From Paguma larvata (Eukaryota > Chordata > Mammalia > Carnivora > Viverridae), in contig CM057841.1 in NCBI GenBank assembly GCA_030068075.1, positions 6,829,565-6,893,564 on the forward strand: a stretch of DNA of 64,000 nt. Reading direction: 5' to 3'. Of the stretch, positions 54,800 to 64,000 are shown in pieces (the first letter of the stretch is position 1; each line of letters begins with the position of its first letter). The translations under genes were made by a program, and so were the position numbers. A model generated the notes under the pieces. It was given only the letters and a program-made list of their open reading frames with translations. It searched no databases and had not been told where the DNA came from.

Positions 54800-57527
54800 A
54801 ATCTTCATTATTTCATTCCTTCTGCTTTTTTTTTTTTTTCTTCTTCTTAGCTCCTTTATGTGTAAAGTTAGGTTGTTTATTTGAGATTTTTACTGCTTAT
54901 TGAGGTAGACCTGTATTTCTGTAGACTTCTCCTTAGTATAACCTTTGCTGCATCACAAAGATTTTGGATCAAGTGTTTTTTGTTTTCGTTTGTCTCCAGG
55001 TAATTTTTTATTTCTTCTTTGACATCTTGATTGACCATTCATTCATTATTCAGTAGCATGTTATTTAACCTCCATATATTTTGTGGTCCAGATTTTTTCT
55101 TGTGGTTGATTTCTAGTTTCACAGTGGTCTGGTCAGAAAAGAGGCTGGTATAACTTTAGTCTTTCTGAATTTGTTGAGGCTTGTCTTGTGGCCTAATATG
55201 TGGTCTATTCTGGACAATGTTATATGTACACTTGAAAAGAATGTTTATGCCGCTGCTTAAGTATTTAATGTTCTGAATACATCTATTAAATCCATCTGGT
55301 TGTTCAAAGCCACCGACCGTTTCCTTGTTAATTTTCTGTTTGGATGATCTGTCCATTTATGTAACTGGAGTGATAAAGCCCTGCTATTATTTTATTACTA
55401 ATGATGAGTTCTTTCCTGTTTGTTATTGCTGCTTTATATATGTGAGTGCTTCATGTTGGGAGCATAAATATTTAGAATTGTTGTATCTTCTTGTTGGATT
55501 GTCTCCTTTATTATTATAAAGTGGCCTTCTTTGACTCTTGTTACAGTCTTTGTTTTAAAATCTATTTTGTTTGATGTAAGCATTGCTATTCCAGCTTTCT
55601 TCTGACATCAATTTGCATGATTAATGTTTCCCCATCCCCTCACTTAAAATCTGTAGGTGTCCACAGGTCTGAAAAAAGTCTCTTGTAGGCAGCAGATAAG
55701 TGGGTCTTGTTTTTTTTTTTTCTAGACACTCTGTTACCCTATGTCTTTTGATTGTTTAGTCCATTTACATTCAAAGTAATTCTTGATAGATATATATTTA
55801 TTGCCATTTTGTTATTTTTTTGTGGGGGCCTTTTTTAGTTTTTCTCTGATGCTTTCTTTTCGCCGTCTTTAATGGTTTGTTTGCTTTTTTAGTGTTATAC
55901 TTTGATTCTGTTCTCTTTATTCTTTGTATATCTATTACTTTTTGTTGATTTGTGGTTACCATCTGGTTTGTATATAACATCTTCTGCATATACCATTCTA
56001 TATGAAGTTTATGGTCGCTTAGTCTTGAACTTAAGCTTCTTTCTTCCTCTTCCTCTCCCCCAAGTTTTAGGCATATAGTGTCATAATTTATGTCTTTTTA
56101 TTTTGTGAAACCCTTGATTGCCTTTTACAGGTATGCTTATTTTTAGTGCATTTTTGCGTCTAACTTTTTATACTCTTATTTATGGTCTTACGTTTCCACT
56201 CAGAGTCCTTTTAATATTTCTTGAAGGGCTGGTTTAGTGGTCATGGACTCCTTTAGTTTTTGTTTGTCTGAGGAATTCTTTATCTCTCCTTTTATTATGA
56301 GTGATAGCCTTGCTGGATAAAGTATTCTTGGCTGCAGATTTATTCATTTCAGCACTTTGAATATATCATGCCTCTCCCTTCTGGCCTGCAAAGCTTCTGC
56401 TGAAAAATCAGCTGATAGCCTTATGGGTTTCCCTTGTGTGTAACTGTCTTCTTTTCTCTTGCCGCATGTAAAATGTTTCCTTTATCACGAATTTTTGCCA
56501 TTTTAATTACTATGTGTCTTGGTGTGGACCTTCTTGGGTTGAGTTTGTTGGGGGATCTGTGCGTCTTGAATCTGGATGTCTGTTTCCGTCCCCAGATTAA
56601 GGAAGTTTTCATGTTTTATTTGTTTCTAATAACTTTTCTGCCCCCTTTTCTCTCTTCTTCTTCTGGGATATGTATAATGCACATGTTGTCATGCTTGATG
56701 GAGTCACTGAGTTCCCTAAGTCTATTCTCATTTTACATAATTATTTTCTTCTCTCACCTGCTCAGTTTTATTTTCCATTATTCTGTTTTCTAGGTCATTA
56801 ATTCATTCTTCTGCTTCATCTAGGCTGCTGTTTATTCCCTCATTTTTTAAAAAATCTCTTTGTTAAGGATCTAACTGATGTCCTCCACTCTTTTCTCAAG
56901 TCCAGTGAATATCTTTGTGATCATTCCTTTAAATTCTCTATCCAACATATTACTTGTATCCATTTCGCTTTGCTGTCTTGCTGTGATGTTGTCCTGTATT
57001 TTCACTTGAGACAAATTCCTCTCTCTCCTAATTTTGTCTAACTCTTTGTGTCCCTTCCTGTGTATTAGGAAAGTCCGTTACATCTCCCGTTCTTGAAAGT
57101 AATGACTTTATGAAGAATAGGTCCTATAGTGCCCTGTGGTGCAGTGTTCCCTTTTCCTCAGGACCTGGCAGTCCAGGGAGTGTCTCCTATGTGTGTTGTG
57201 TGTGCCCTGCTGTGGAGGTCTGGCCATGTTTTCTTTCAGTCTAGGGGTCTGTAGAGTCTGTAGAGGCTCTCTTTGCCTGCTGCGGGTAGTGTTTGGTCCC
57301 TGGCTGGGTGGGGCACATTTTAATAAGTTATGCACTGGTCTGCTTGCAAAATGAGACTCTCAAAACTTCTTCAATGTGACATCTTCTCTACCTTCAGTCT
57401 TGGAGTTTGTTCTGCCAGTCTTTGGGTTGTTTTCTGAATTATTTAGATTGATGTGAGTGTTATCTATTTTATCCATGGGACAAGTGAGCTTAAGGTCCTC
57501 CTTCTCTGCCATCTTCCCAGACTCCTT
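54800..57527 (-). mobile_element. L1 5' portion, antisense
   Basis: Reverse-complement ORF2 N-terminal wording (ACCTTTGCTGCATCACAAAG; TGTGGTCTATTCTGGACAAT) and an ORF1-like region (about 55800-57000) lead to the 5' end. There the minus strand reads AGTCTGGGAAGATGGCAGAG near 57520, a classic L1 start. The 3' half is missing. No ORF1 or ORF2 frame is intact. Confidence 0.85.
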
Positions 57528-58786
57528 TGATTATGAACTTGGATGAAATATTCTGATTCATTAGGGGAACCCCCATCTCAGCATTGTTAAGCCTTTTCTT
57601 CTTAAAATGATGACATACTCCATTCCAAAGTATTTTAGTAGCCTATTTGGATTATATAACCTTTGCTTCCAGTCTTCTAGAAATCAAATGCGCAAGGATA
57701 TAGGGTCTCCATATTCACTGTAAGTTTTCACTTTATCCCCATTTCCTGTATGTAACCTGTACCTTTCATGTTGCATTTTGCTCTCAGTCTAGAGACCTGT
57801 TTAGGCTCTTCAGATAAACTGCAATAATAAATATTTATAACTTTGTCAGAATACAGCATGGCAGTTATTTAGGTTTCAGAGAAGGGACAGGATATGAGTT
57901 ATATAAAGAGACCTTTAAACAATACCCATATTATTAGCCCTACCTTTATCCATCCTTTCTAAAGGTCCTGAAATCTAGCAATTCCTGGCCTTTTGGGGAG
58001 GATTCTATGGGATACGCAATTTGACTTTACCCATTGCCAGGTTAGAATCCCACTTTCTTGGACCTGCTAAATCAATCAAAGTCATCAGCTTCTTTCTGAA
58101 CTTCCAAATTTGTATTGCTATTCTCTCCATACTCTGTCATTGTCAAAGTAAGTATCTTAATTTTTTTTCTCTCATGTTAGGGTTTCATGAGGGAAAAGGT
58201 ATAAATGTGTTGGTTCAAAACACTGTTTTAAACCAAAAGGCCAAAAGTCTCACTTGAACTTATCTTAGATTGGCATTGGCAAAACTGTTCAGTGTCTTAA
58301 CCTCAGGGAAATGGTGTGGTTGTAGTTATGCATTTCCCAGAGAGCCAAGTGGGTCAGCAGGAAATATCATTTCAAAGATGCTCCCTTCCCTCCAAAAGTC
58401 TGTTTATTTAATCTGTTAACCTATAATGTTTCCCAGAAACCCTAGTAAGTGCAGAGTGCATAGATCTTTTTGTAACATAACAGTTAGTTCAGAGGGGGAA
58501 AGCTTCAGTTACCGGGAGTGATTAAATCTGGTGTCATCCAATGCTAGTGTCTTGACTGAAATTGTGAGGCACCATCTGTTGGCTCTAACTGTATTTCTCA
58601 TAAATGCAAAAGTATATACATTAATATTCCTGCAATATAAAATGATACAAGATGTAGGGCAGCACTGGCAGTGAATATATATGCATGGCATTTAAATGTT
58701 TTTCATTCAGTACAAACAGATACTTCCTGTTAATTAAGTACATGTGACATATTTCTTAAGTTCTTTCCATGTGTCTAAAAATTTTC
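57528..58786. other. AT-rich, no gene recognised
   Basis: I see no gene, splice-site pair or clear repeat in this stretch. Confidence 0.4.
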
Positions 58787-58992
58787 GAGGGGCGCCTGGG
58801 TGGCTCATTCGGTTGGGCGTCTGACTTCGGCTCAGGTCATGATCTCACTGTTCCCGAGTTCGAGCCCCGCGTCGGGCTCTGTGCTGATAGCTCAGAGCCT
58901 GGAGTCTGTTTCGGATTCTGTGTCTCACTCTATGTCTATGCCCCTCCCCCTCTCTCTCAAAAATAAATAAACATTAAAAAAAAAAGAATTAT
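58787..58992 (+). mobile_element. Feliform CanSINE, sense
   Basis: GGGGCGCCTGGGTGGCTCAT to AAATAAATAAACATTAAAAAA, with a perfect 10-bp duplication AAAAATTTTC at 58777-58786 and 58993-59002. The CTTCGGCTCAGGTCATGATC and GAGTTCGAGCCCCGCGTCGG segments are the feliform SINE signature. Confidence 0.97.
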
Positions 58993-59002
58993 AAAAATTT
59001 TC

Positions 59003-60034
59003 TAAGTTCATAAGACCAAATTTACCTTTAAATACATTGCTGCAGAAAAAAAAGATAATCCCTTAAAAGTATGATTTAGTCTAGCTTTAAATGTAAAGTT
59101 ATAGGATTGTGTCAAATATATAACATGGAGCATTTATATTAAATGCAATGTATTTCTGCATATTGCTACCCAAGCTAATCAAGAGTGATTATCTCTAATT
59201 CGTGATTTACCAAAGTAGGCCAGATTAGTCTTTGAGAAGGACTCAGTCCTAACAATAAGAAAAAAAATAAAAATCATAGTTTGTCAGAAAAGGTTATATC
59301 ACGGAAGACGAAGACACTGAATTATGCAGTCTATAGAAAACAAAAGATCTTTGACTACTACTTATACAAATTTATCTTACTTCAAATTTTATCTTCAGAT
59401 ACAACATTTGAAAACAATTAAGTGCCTTGATGTATATTTAATTTGTCTGATTCTAATGCCTTATATAAATAAATGCCAACTGAAAATAATACTTTTCCAG
59501 TGGAATCAAAGACATAGACCCAGATAAGTTTTATGTCATATATCTATTGTGTAAACGAGATCATGATGGAAAACTACATCTAGAAACAAGCAATAAGTCA
59601 ATATAGCAAATCAAGTATAATACATAATTCCAAAATAAATGCAAAAGTTTGCTATTTTTTCTGAAATTAATGGTACACTGACATTTATTTGTGTAAAATG
59701 AAGATATCTTAATTTTCAAGGAAGACATACACACTTTCGTTAAATGGAGACTTAGAAGATGTTGGGGATATAAGGGAGGAAGCAAACACAAAGTCTCTCA
59801 AGAAGCAAAATATTTTATGAATGCAATTTCTCAATTTATCTAATCTTAGAGGAGCTCTGATGACTTATACAAACACACACACAAACTCTAGTAGCTGTAT
59901 TTTCTGACACAGGCATCAACCACTCCCTAGACTCGACCTATCACTATGGTGATAAGTAAGTTTTTGTCTCTGACTGACCTAGTCTTTCTAGACCAACTGT
60001 TCCTTTAGATAAAATGTCTGATATAATTTTTTTC
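59003..60034. other. AT-rich, no gene recognised
   Basis: Very AT-rich DNA without protein similarity. A short ACACACAC run lies near 59872-59884. Confidence 0.4.
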
Positions 60035-60038
60035 GTAT

Positions 60039-60413
60039 TGTAAGGGCAAAACGGGACTGATTCCATTCTGCTTAAGGGCAAACTGGACTGACTCCATTGT
60101 GTTTCCTGTCTTCCACCCTGAGTCCCCAGTGCCTGCTCAAAACCTGCAACTTCCCGGTTCCAAAAGAACCACGCCCAGTGACCTATGGACCCTTCCTCAG
60201 CCAATTGGCTAGGGTCACGACCATCACCCCTCCCACTGCCCCTAGACCCCTTTAAAGCTATTGTGTTTTTGGAACGGGCCCTCTCTCTCGACCCACCGCT
60301 GTGTCGGTGCGGTAGGAGATTGAACTCGAGCTAGCTCAATTAAAGGCTCTTTGTTCTTGCATCGGACTAGGCTCCCTGGTGGTTCTTGGGGTCCCCAAAT
60401 TCTGGGCATAACA
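60039..60413 (+). mobile_element. Solo LTR, class I type (copy 1)
   Basis: TGTAAGGGCAAAAC to GGGCATAACA, 375 bp, with a 4-bp duplication GTAT at 60035-60038 and 60414-60417. It carries a CCAAT box (60201-60205) and a variant polyA signal ATTAAA (60339-60344) ahead of a GT-rich end. Four-base duplications are usual for gammaretrovirus-like ERVs. Confidence 0.92.
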
Positions 60414-60417
60414 GTAT

Positions 60418-60845
60418 CATTTACAAAAAAAGCATTTAAAGTTTTGAGGCTGATTTTCCAAATTTATTTTAAATCAAAGATCTGTTAATCATTTGTTAAT
60501 ATAAATTCATCAAATTTATCACAAATGTAGATTGGCAAGCAAGCATGAGCAACTTAATGACTACCATCAATAAGCCTGAAATCTTTCAGGGAGCCTTAGT
60601 TCCTGATTCTCTAGGAACTGGAACAAACAACTAATTTTGTTTTTTGTTTTTTGTTTTTATTTTTTCCCAAAAAGTATTTAAACTTAATTTTCAAGGAGTG
60701 TTTATTTCCTTGTTCACAAGGCTGCATTTCACTTGTCAGGCGAGGGAAAAGTACATTGTTCCCATAAAATTTCAGAAGAGGTATGTGCTGATCATTCCTT
60801 AGGATATACAAAATTTTACATTTTCTTTCCAAATAAGTTTGCCTG
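60418..60845. other. Spacer between the two solo LTRs
   Basis: AT-rich sequence with no retroviral coding similarity, so the two LTRs are not the ends of one provirus as far as I can see. Confidence 0.6.
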
Positions 60846-60849
60846 ACCT

Positions 60850-61198
60850 TGTAAGGGCAAATCGGGACTGACTCTATTTTGTTTAAGGGCAAACTGAGAC
60901 TGACTCCATTTTGAGTCCCCAGCGCCTGCGTGGAAGCTTGATCTATGGAACAGGACCCTGGCCCTTCCTCAGCCAATTGGCTAGGGGTCACAACCATCAC
61001 CCCTCCCACTACCCTAGACTCCTTTAAAACTCTTGTGCCTTTGGAACTCTCTCTCTCTCTCTCTGTCTCTCTCTCCCCACTGCTGTGTCGGTGCAGGTAG
61101 GAGATTGAGCTCGAGCTAGCTCAAATAAAGGCTCTTTGTTCTTGCATCGGACTCGGCTCCCTGGTGGTTTTTGGGGTTCCCGAATTCTGGGCATAACA
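60850..61198 (+). mobile_element. Solo LTR, class I type (copy 2)
   Basis: TGTAAGGGCAAATC to GGGCATAACA, 349 bp, same family and orientation as copy 1. It has its own 4-bp duplication ACCT at 60846-60849 and 61199-61202. CCAAT is at 60973-60977 and AATAAA at 61124-61129. A CT-rich run (about 61048-61075) is expanded relative to copy 1, and a stretch after AGCGCCTGC is shorter. Confidence 0.92.
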
Positions 61199-61202
61199 AC
61201 CT

Positions 61203-62284
61203 TATACTGATAATTAGTAGTAAGAAATCCACCAAAAATATGTCTCTGGTTATCCATGTTACAAAATGCATGCACCTTTAACCATTTTGGGTGTTGTTTT
61301 CTTTCCAGTCACTACTGAGTTGATCCTGTACAGGTTTATAGCATCTATGGTTTGTTGTTCTAAAACCTCCTGATTCTCTCGTCTGTCCCTGCTGTTGTTT
61401 CCCCAGGAATCTGACAGTAACAAAAAGCTGTTACACTAGCATTGTAAATTTCTTCAGACGTGCATTAGATATTATCTTAGCAAGTGTGCTAAGATAGGGT
61501 CAGCAGCAATTTTTAAAAAACACGTTTTCAGAAAATTTACACAAGAATCTTCTGAAATTTATGCAGCCGGTACTTTGAATCTTAACACTCACATTCAATA
61601 TTCATTTCATTATAGTATATTCTACCTGATTTTGTGCTCCCTGCACAGTCAGTAGCTCAGCCTCACTTCCTGGTTATTGAGTCCACTCACTCAACACATA
61701 ATCAGACTCTTAACTTTGCTTTTTGTTTTGTTTTGATTTTTCCATTGGATCAATTTTTTCTCTTTTTTTAAACTCGGTTTCGATTATCAGGGTCACTGAG
61801 TTTTAACAGCTTGATTTCCAGTTTCCTTAACAGATAACAAGTCATATTTCCCACACCATAGTCTTTAGATCTTTCAGTTAGATACTTCATTTATAAAAGT
61901 TTTCTACAAGACTTGCAATGATCAGCTAAACAGATGTGGGCAGTAACTCCATTGTATGCACTACTGATTAATACAAATGTTTCCTTTACTCTTCTGCGTT
62001 TCCTTTTCTCTTCCGCTGTAACACCTTGGGAGGAGGGGTAGTGGGAGCTGTAACACCTGTTTACTTGTTTATATTTTCCCAGTGCCACTGAACTCAAAGT
62101 CACTAAACAATAATAAAGGCAATAATATACCTGTGAACAGCAAATGGAAGAGTGTACAGGACTGTACACTCGAGTCCAGTTCTGATGCCCACTGAGTTTT
62201 AGTATGAAACGTAAAAGAAAAAAATTTACTACAGGGCTTTTCAGATTGTGGAGTGGCTCTCCTAGATTTATGAGACAGGGAATA
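61203..62284. other. AT-rich, no gene recognised
   Basis: No protein similarity or clear repeat. A minus-strand frame at 61891-62169 has no recognisable domain. Confidence 0.4.
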
Positions 62285-62405
62285 TAATTACCATCTCCAT
62301 TTTACAGATGAAGAAACCAATATGGAAAAATTCAGTAAATTCTTTTTGTCACGCACATGGTATAAGCAATAGGGACAAGCTTCAAACTCATGCAGTCTGG
62401 CTCCA
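62285..62405 (+). repeat. MIR SINE fragment, sense
   Basis: ATCTCCATTTTACAGATGAA, GAAACC, then CATGCAGTCTGGCTCCACAG follow the MIR consensus in order. Confidence 0.8.
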
Positions 62406-62865
62406 CAGACCCTATTATAGACTGACTATGTCTCTCCAGCCATCTCAACTTGTTTATTATATTCCTTAAGTGGTCCATATGTGGTCCACGAAATCAACAC
62501 TGTGACCTTTCACGAGCCCCACGAGAGTGATTTAGAATATGACCACAGTCAAGACAGCACTCTTTGAATTTTACATAGTAACTGTTTATGTATCATTTAA
62601 CACAAACAATAGTCATTTTGGATTTCATTTCCACTTAAGTACATAGATATCTAGTTTGATTCTCAAATTTTTGTGTGTATGAAAGTATAGACATGTCAGT
62701 TGTGATCTGGGAAGTAAAGAAGAAATGTAATGATACCAAGTAGTCCCATACCTGGAGATTAAAATGGGAGAATAAGAGGTTTAACTTTTGCATGTTCTAA
62801 GAATCATGAGAAAAAACTTAGGATGCTTGAGCAACAGCATAGGCATAAATCTGTTTTTAATATTT
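62406..62865. other. No gene recognised
   Basis: AT-rich unique-looking sequence. CAACAGCATAGGC at 62832-62844 recurs at 63780 beyond the L1/SINE patch. Confidence 0.4.
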
Positions 62866-62893
62866 TCATTCATTCATTCTTCATTCTTCATTA
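62866..62893 (+). repeat. (ATTC)n-type microsatellite
   Basis: TTCATTCATTCATTCTTCATTCTTCATT, a short imperfect tetranucleotide run. Confidence 0.85.
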
Positions 62894-62908
62894 ATTTAAT
62901 TTAATTTA

Positions 62909-63130
62909 GGGGCAACTGGGTGGCTCAGTCGGTTAAGCCTCAAACTGTGGCTCAGGTCATGATCTCCCAGTTTGTGAATTCAAGCTTTGCATCTGGCTCT
63001 GTGCTGACAGCTCAGAGCCTGGAGCTTGCTTTGGATTCTGTGTCTCCTTCTCTCTCTCTCTGCCCGTTCCCTGCTTGCACTTTGTCTCTCTTTCTCTCTC
63101 TCAAAATTAAATAAATATTAAAATAAATAA
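62909..63130 (+). mobile_element. CanSINE, sense
   Basis: GGGGCAACTGGGTGGCTCAG to an AAATTAAATAAATATTAAAAT tail. It is somewhat diverged. The surrounding TTTAA-rich sequence hides any duplication. Confidence 0.92.
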
Positions 63131-63134
63131 AATA

Positions 63135-63572
63135 AAATTTAAATCCAACTTACTTAACATACAGTGATAATAATTTCAGGAATAGAAGTTAATAAAACAC
63201 CCAGAGCTCACCCCAACAAGTGCCCTCCTTAATGCATATCACCCATGTAGCCCAAACTCCCCCATCAAGCAACCCTGTTTGTTCTCTGTATTTAAGCCTC
63301 TTATGGTTTGTCTCCCTCTCTGTTTTTATCATATTTTTGCTTCCCTTCCCTTCCCTTATGTTCATCTGTTTTAAATTCCACATGAGTGAAGTCATATGGT
63401 ATTTGGCCTTCTCTGACTTATTTGGTTTTGCATAATACAGTCTACTTCCATCAATTTCTTTCATAGGCTTTCTATAGATTTAAGTGTATAGATTTTTCAC
63501 CTCTTTGGTTAGGTTTATTCCTAGGTATTTTATGCTTTTTGGTGCAATTGCAAGTGGGATCAATTCATTGAT
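63135..63572 (-). mobile_element. L1 fragment with internal deletion, antisense
   Basis: The 3'-end wording (CACCCAGAGCTCACCCCAAC, TGCCCTCCTTAATGC) jumps near 63455-63480 to ORF2 wording (TTGGTTAGGTTTATTCCTAG, GTATTTTATGC). That ORF2 block normally lies about 2 kb further inside the element. A large internal deletion explains this. Confidence 0.82.
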
Positions 63573-63574
63573 TT

Positions 63575-63780
63575 TAATTTTTTTAAAGTTTATTAATTTT
63601 GAGAGAGTGTATGCATGCACAGGGGAGGGGCAAAAAGGGAAGGAGAGAGAGAATCCCAAGCGGGCCCTCCACTGTCAGCACAGAGCCCAACTTAGGGCTT
63701 GATCCCACAAACCATGAGATCATGACCAGAGCCGAGATCAAGAGTGGGACACCTAACTGATTTAGCCACCCAGGTGCCCC
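63575..63780 (-). mobile_element. CanSINE, antisense
   Basis: It begins TTTTAAAGTTTATTAATTTT and ends TTTAGCCACCCAGGTGCCCC. It lies at the right end of the L1 fragment. Confidence 0.9.
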
Positions 63781-63792
63781 AACAGCATAGGC

Positions 63793-64000
63793 GTACAATC
63801 TTGTTCCTACATTTATGCTCTTGAGAACTCTGTGCAATTCCGTTTCTGTCTACTCATGATCCTAATAAATCTACACACAAACCCACACACGAAAAGCATA
63901 CACAATACTATATATACTCTTTGCCACACACTAATTCTCATTGATTTGAATACATTGTAATATTTATGTATTTAGACTCTCTAAACACTTGGATTCCTAA
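63793..64000. other. Right edge, nothing recognised
   Basis: AT-rich sequence with short CACACA runs and no gene. Confidence 0.4.

Noticed and set aside
58787..58992. tRNA gene in the SINE head
   Set aside because: Box A/B-like sequence is part of the tRNA-derived CanSINE; the poly-A tail and target-site duplications show a retroposon.
60039..61198. The two LTRs as ends of a single small provirus
   Set aside because: Each has its own 4-bp duplication (GTAT; ACCT) and the spacer shows no retroviral sequence.

Overview
This is nuclear DNA from a carnivore, most likely a felid or close feliform relative. The clearest marker is a set of about a dozen well-preserved tRNA-Lys-derived CanSINEs of the feliform type, with a GGCGCCTGGGTGGCTCAG head and AAATAAATAAA tails. 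They occur on both strands, and most have clear target-site duplications (TSDs). L1 fragments, MIRs and several ERV LTR families fill much of the rest. I see no intact host protein-coding gene. Every coding signal is a relic with stops, frameshifts or lost catalytic residues. All calls come from reading the sequence, without database searches, so family names are recognition-level.

Bases 1-15040 hold a decayed multi-exon gene on the + strand. It has a GC/CpG-rich possible promoter (about 417-860), an ETS/YY1-like patch (2812-2910), a SCAN-domain exon (2941-3355), a phase-compatible linker exon (6406-6492), a weak KRAB-A-like exon (12140-12242), and a terminal exon (13150-14830) coding for a retroviral-type integrase core with a cysteine-rich tail, followed by AATAAA. 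This resembles the domesticated SCAND3/KRBA2-type integrase genes. A separate Tigger (TIGD1-like) transposase relic lies inside one intron (9525-11225), and a SINE has split the integrase exon.

Bases 15041-31080 are a stack of transposons. A 5'-truncated L1 is split by a solo ERV2-type LTR, with both TSDs readable. A near-full-length antisense L1 (19414-26023) carries three SINEs. After it comes a gutted gammaretrovirus-like provirus with gag, pro, pol and env remnants, a polypurine tract and a 3' LTR, but no 5' LTR that I can recognise.

Bases 31280-54795 are dominated by two direct copies of a roughly 6.5-kb duplicon, A at 31280-38130 and B at 48375-54795. Each copy has the same order: L1 fragment, CpG island containing 68-bp tandem units, antisense L1, degenerate TTAGGG-like tract, then a ~310-bp tandem repeat containing GGTTAGGGTTAGG words. 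This looks subtelomeric in origin, and its layout resembles human TERRA promoters (CpG-island repeats reading toward TTAGGG DNA). It is the most interesting feature of the window. Between the copies lie a second ERV2-type LTR, L1 pieces, a microsatellite and about 4 kb with no recognisable gene.

Bases 54800-64000 hold another antisense L1 that reaches its 5' end, AT-rich DNA without genes, two solo LTRs of one family with different 4-bp TSDs, a MIR, and a compound L1/SINE patch at the right edge.
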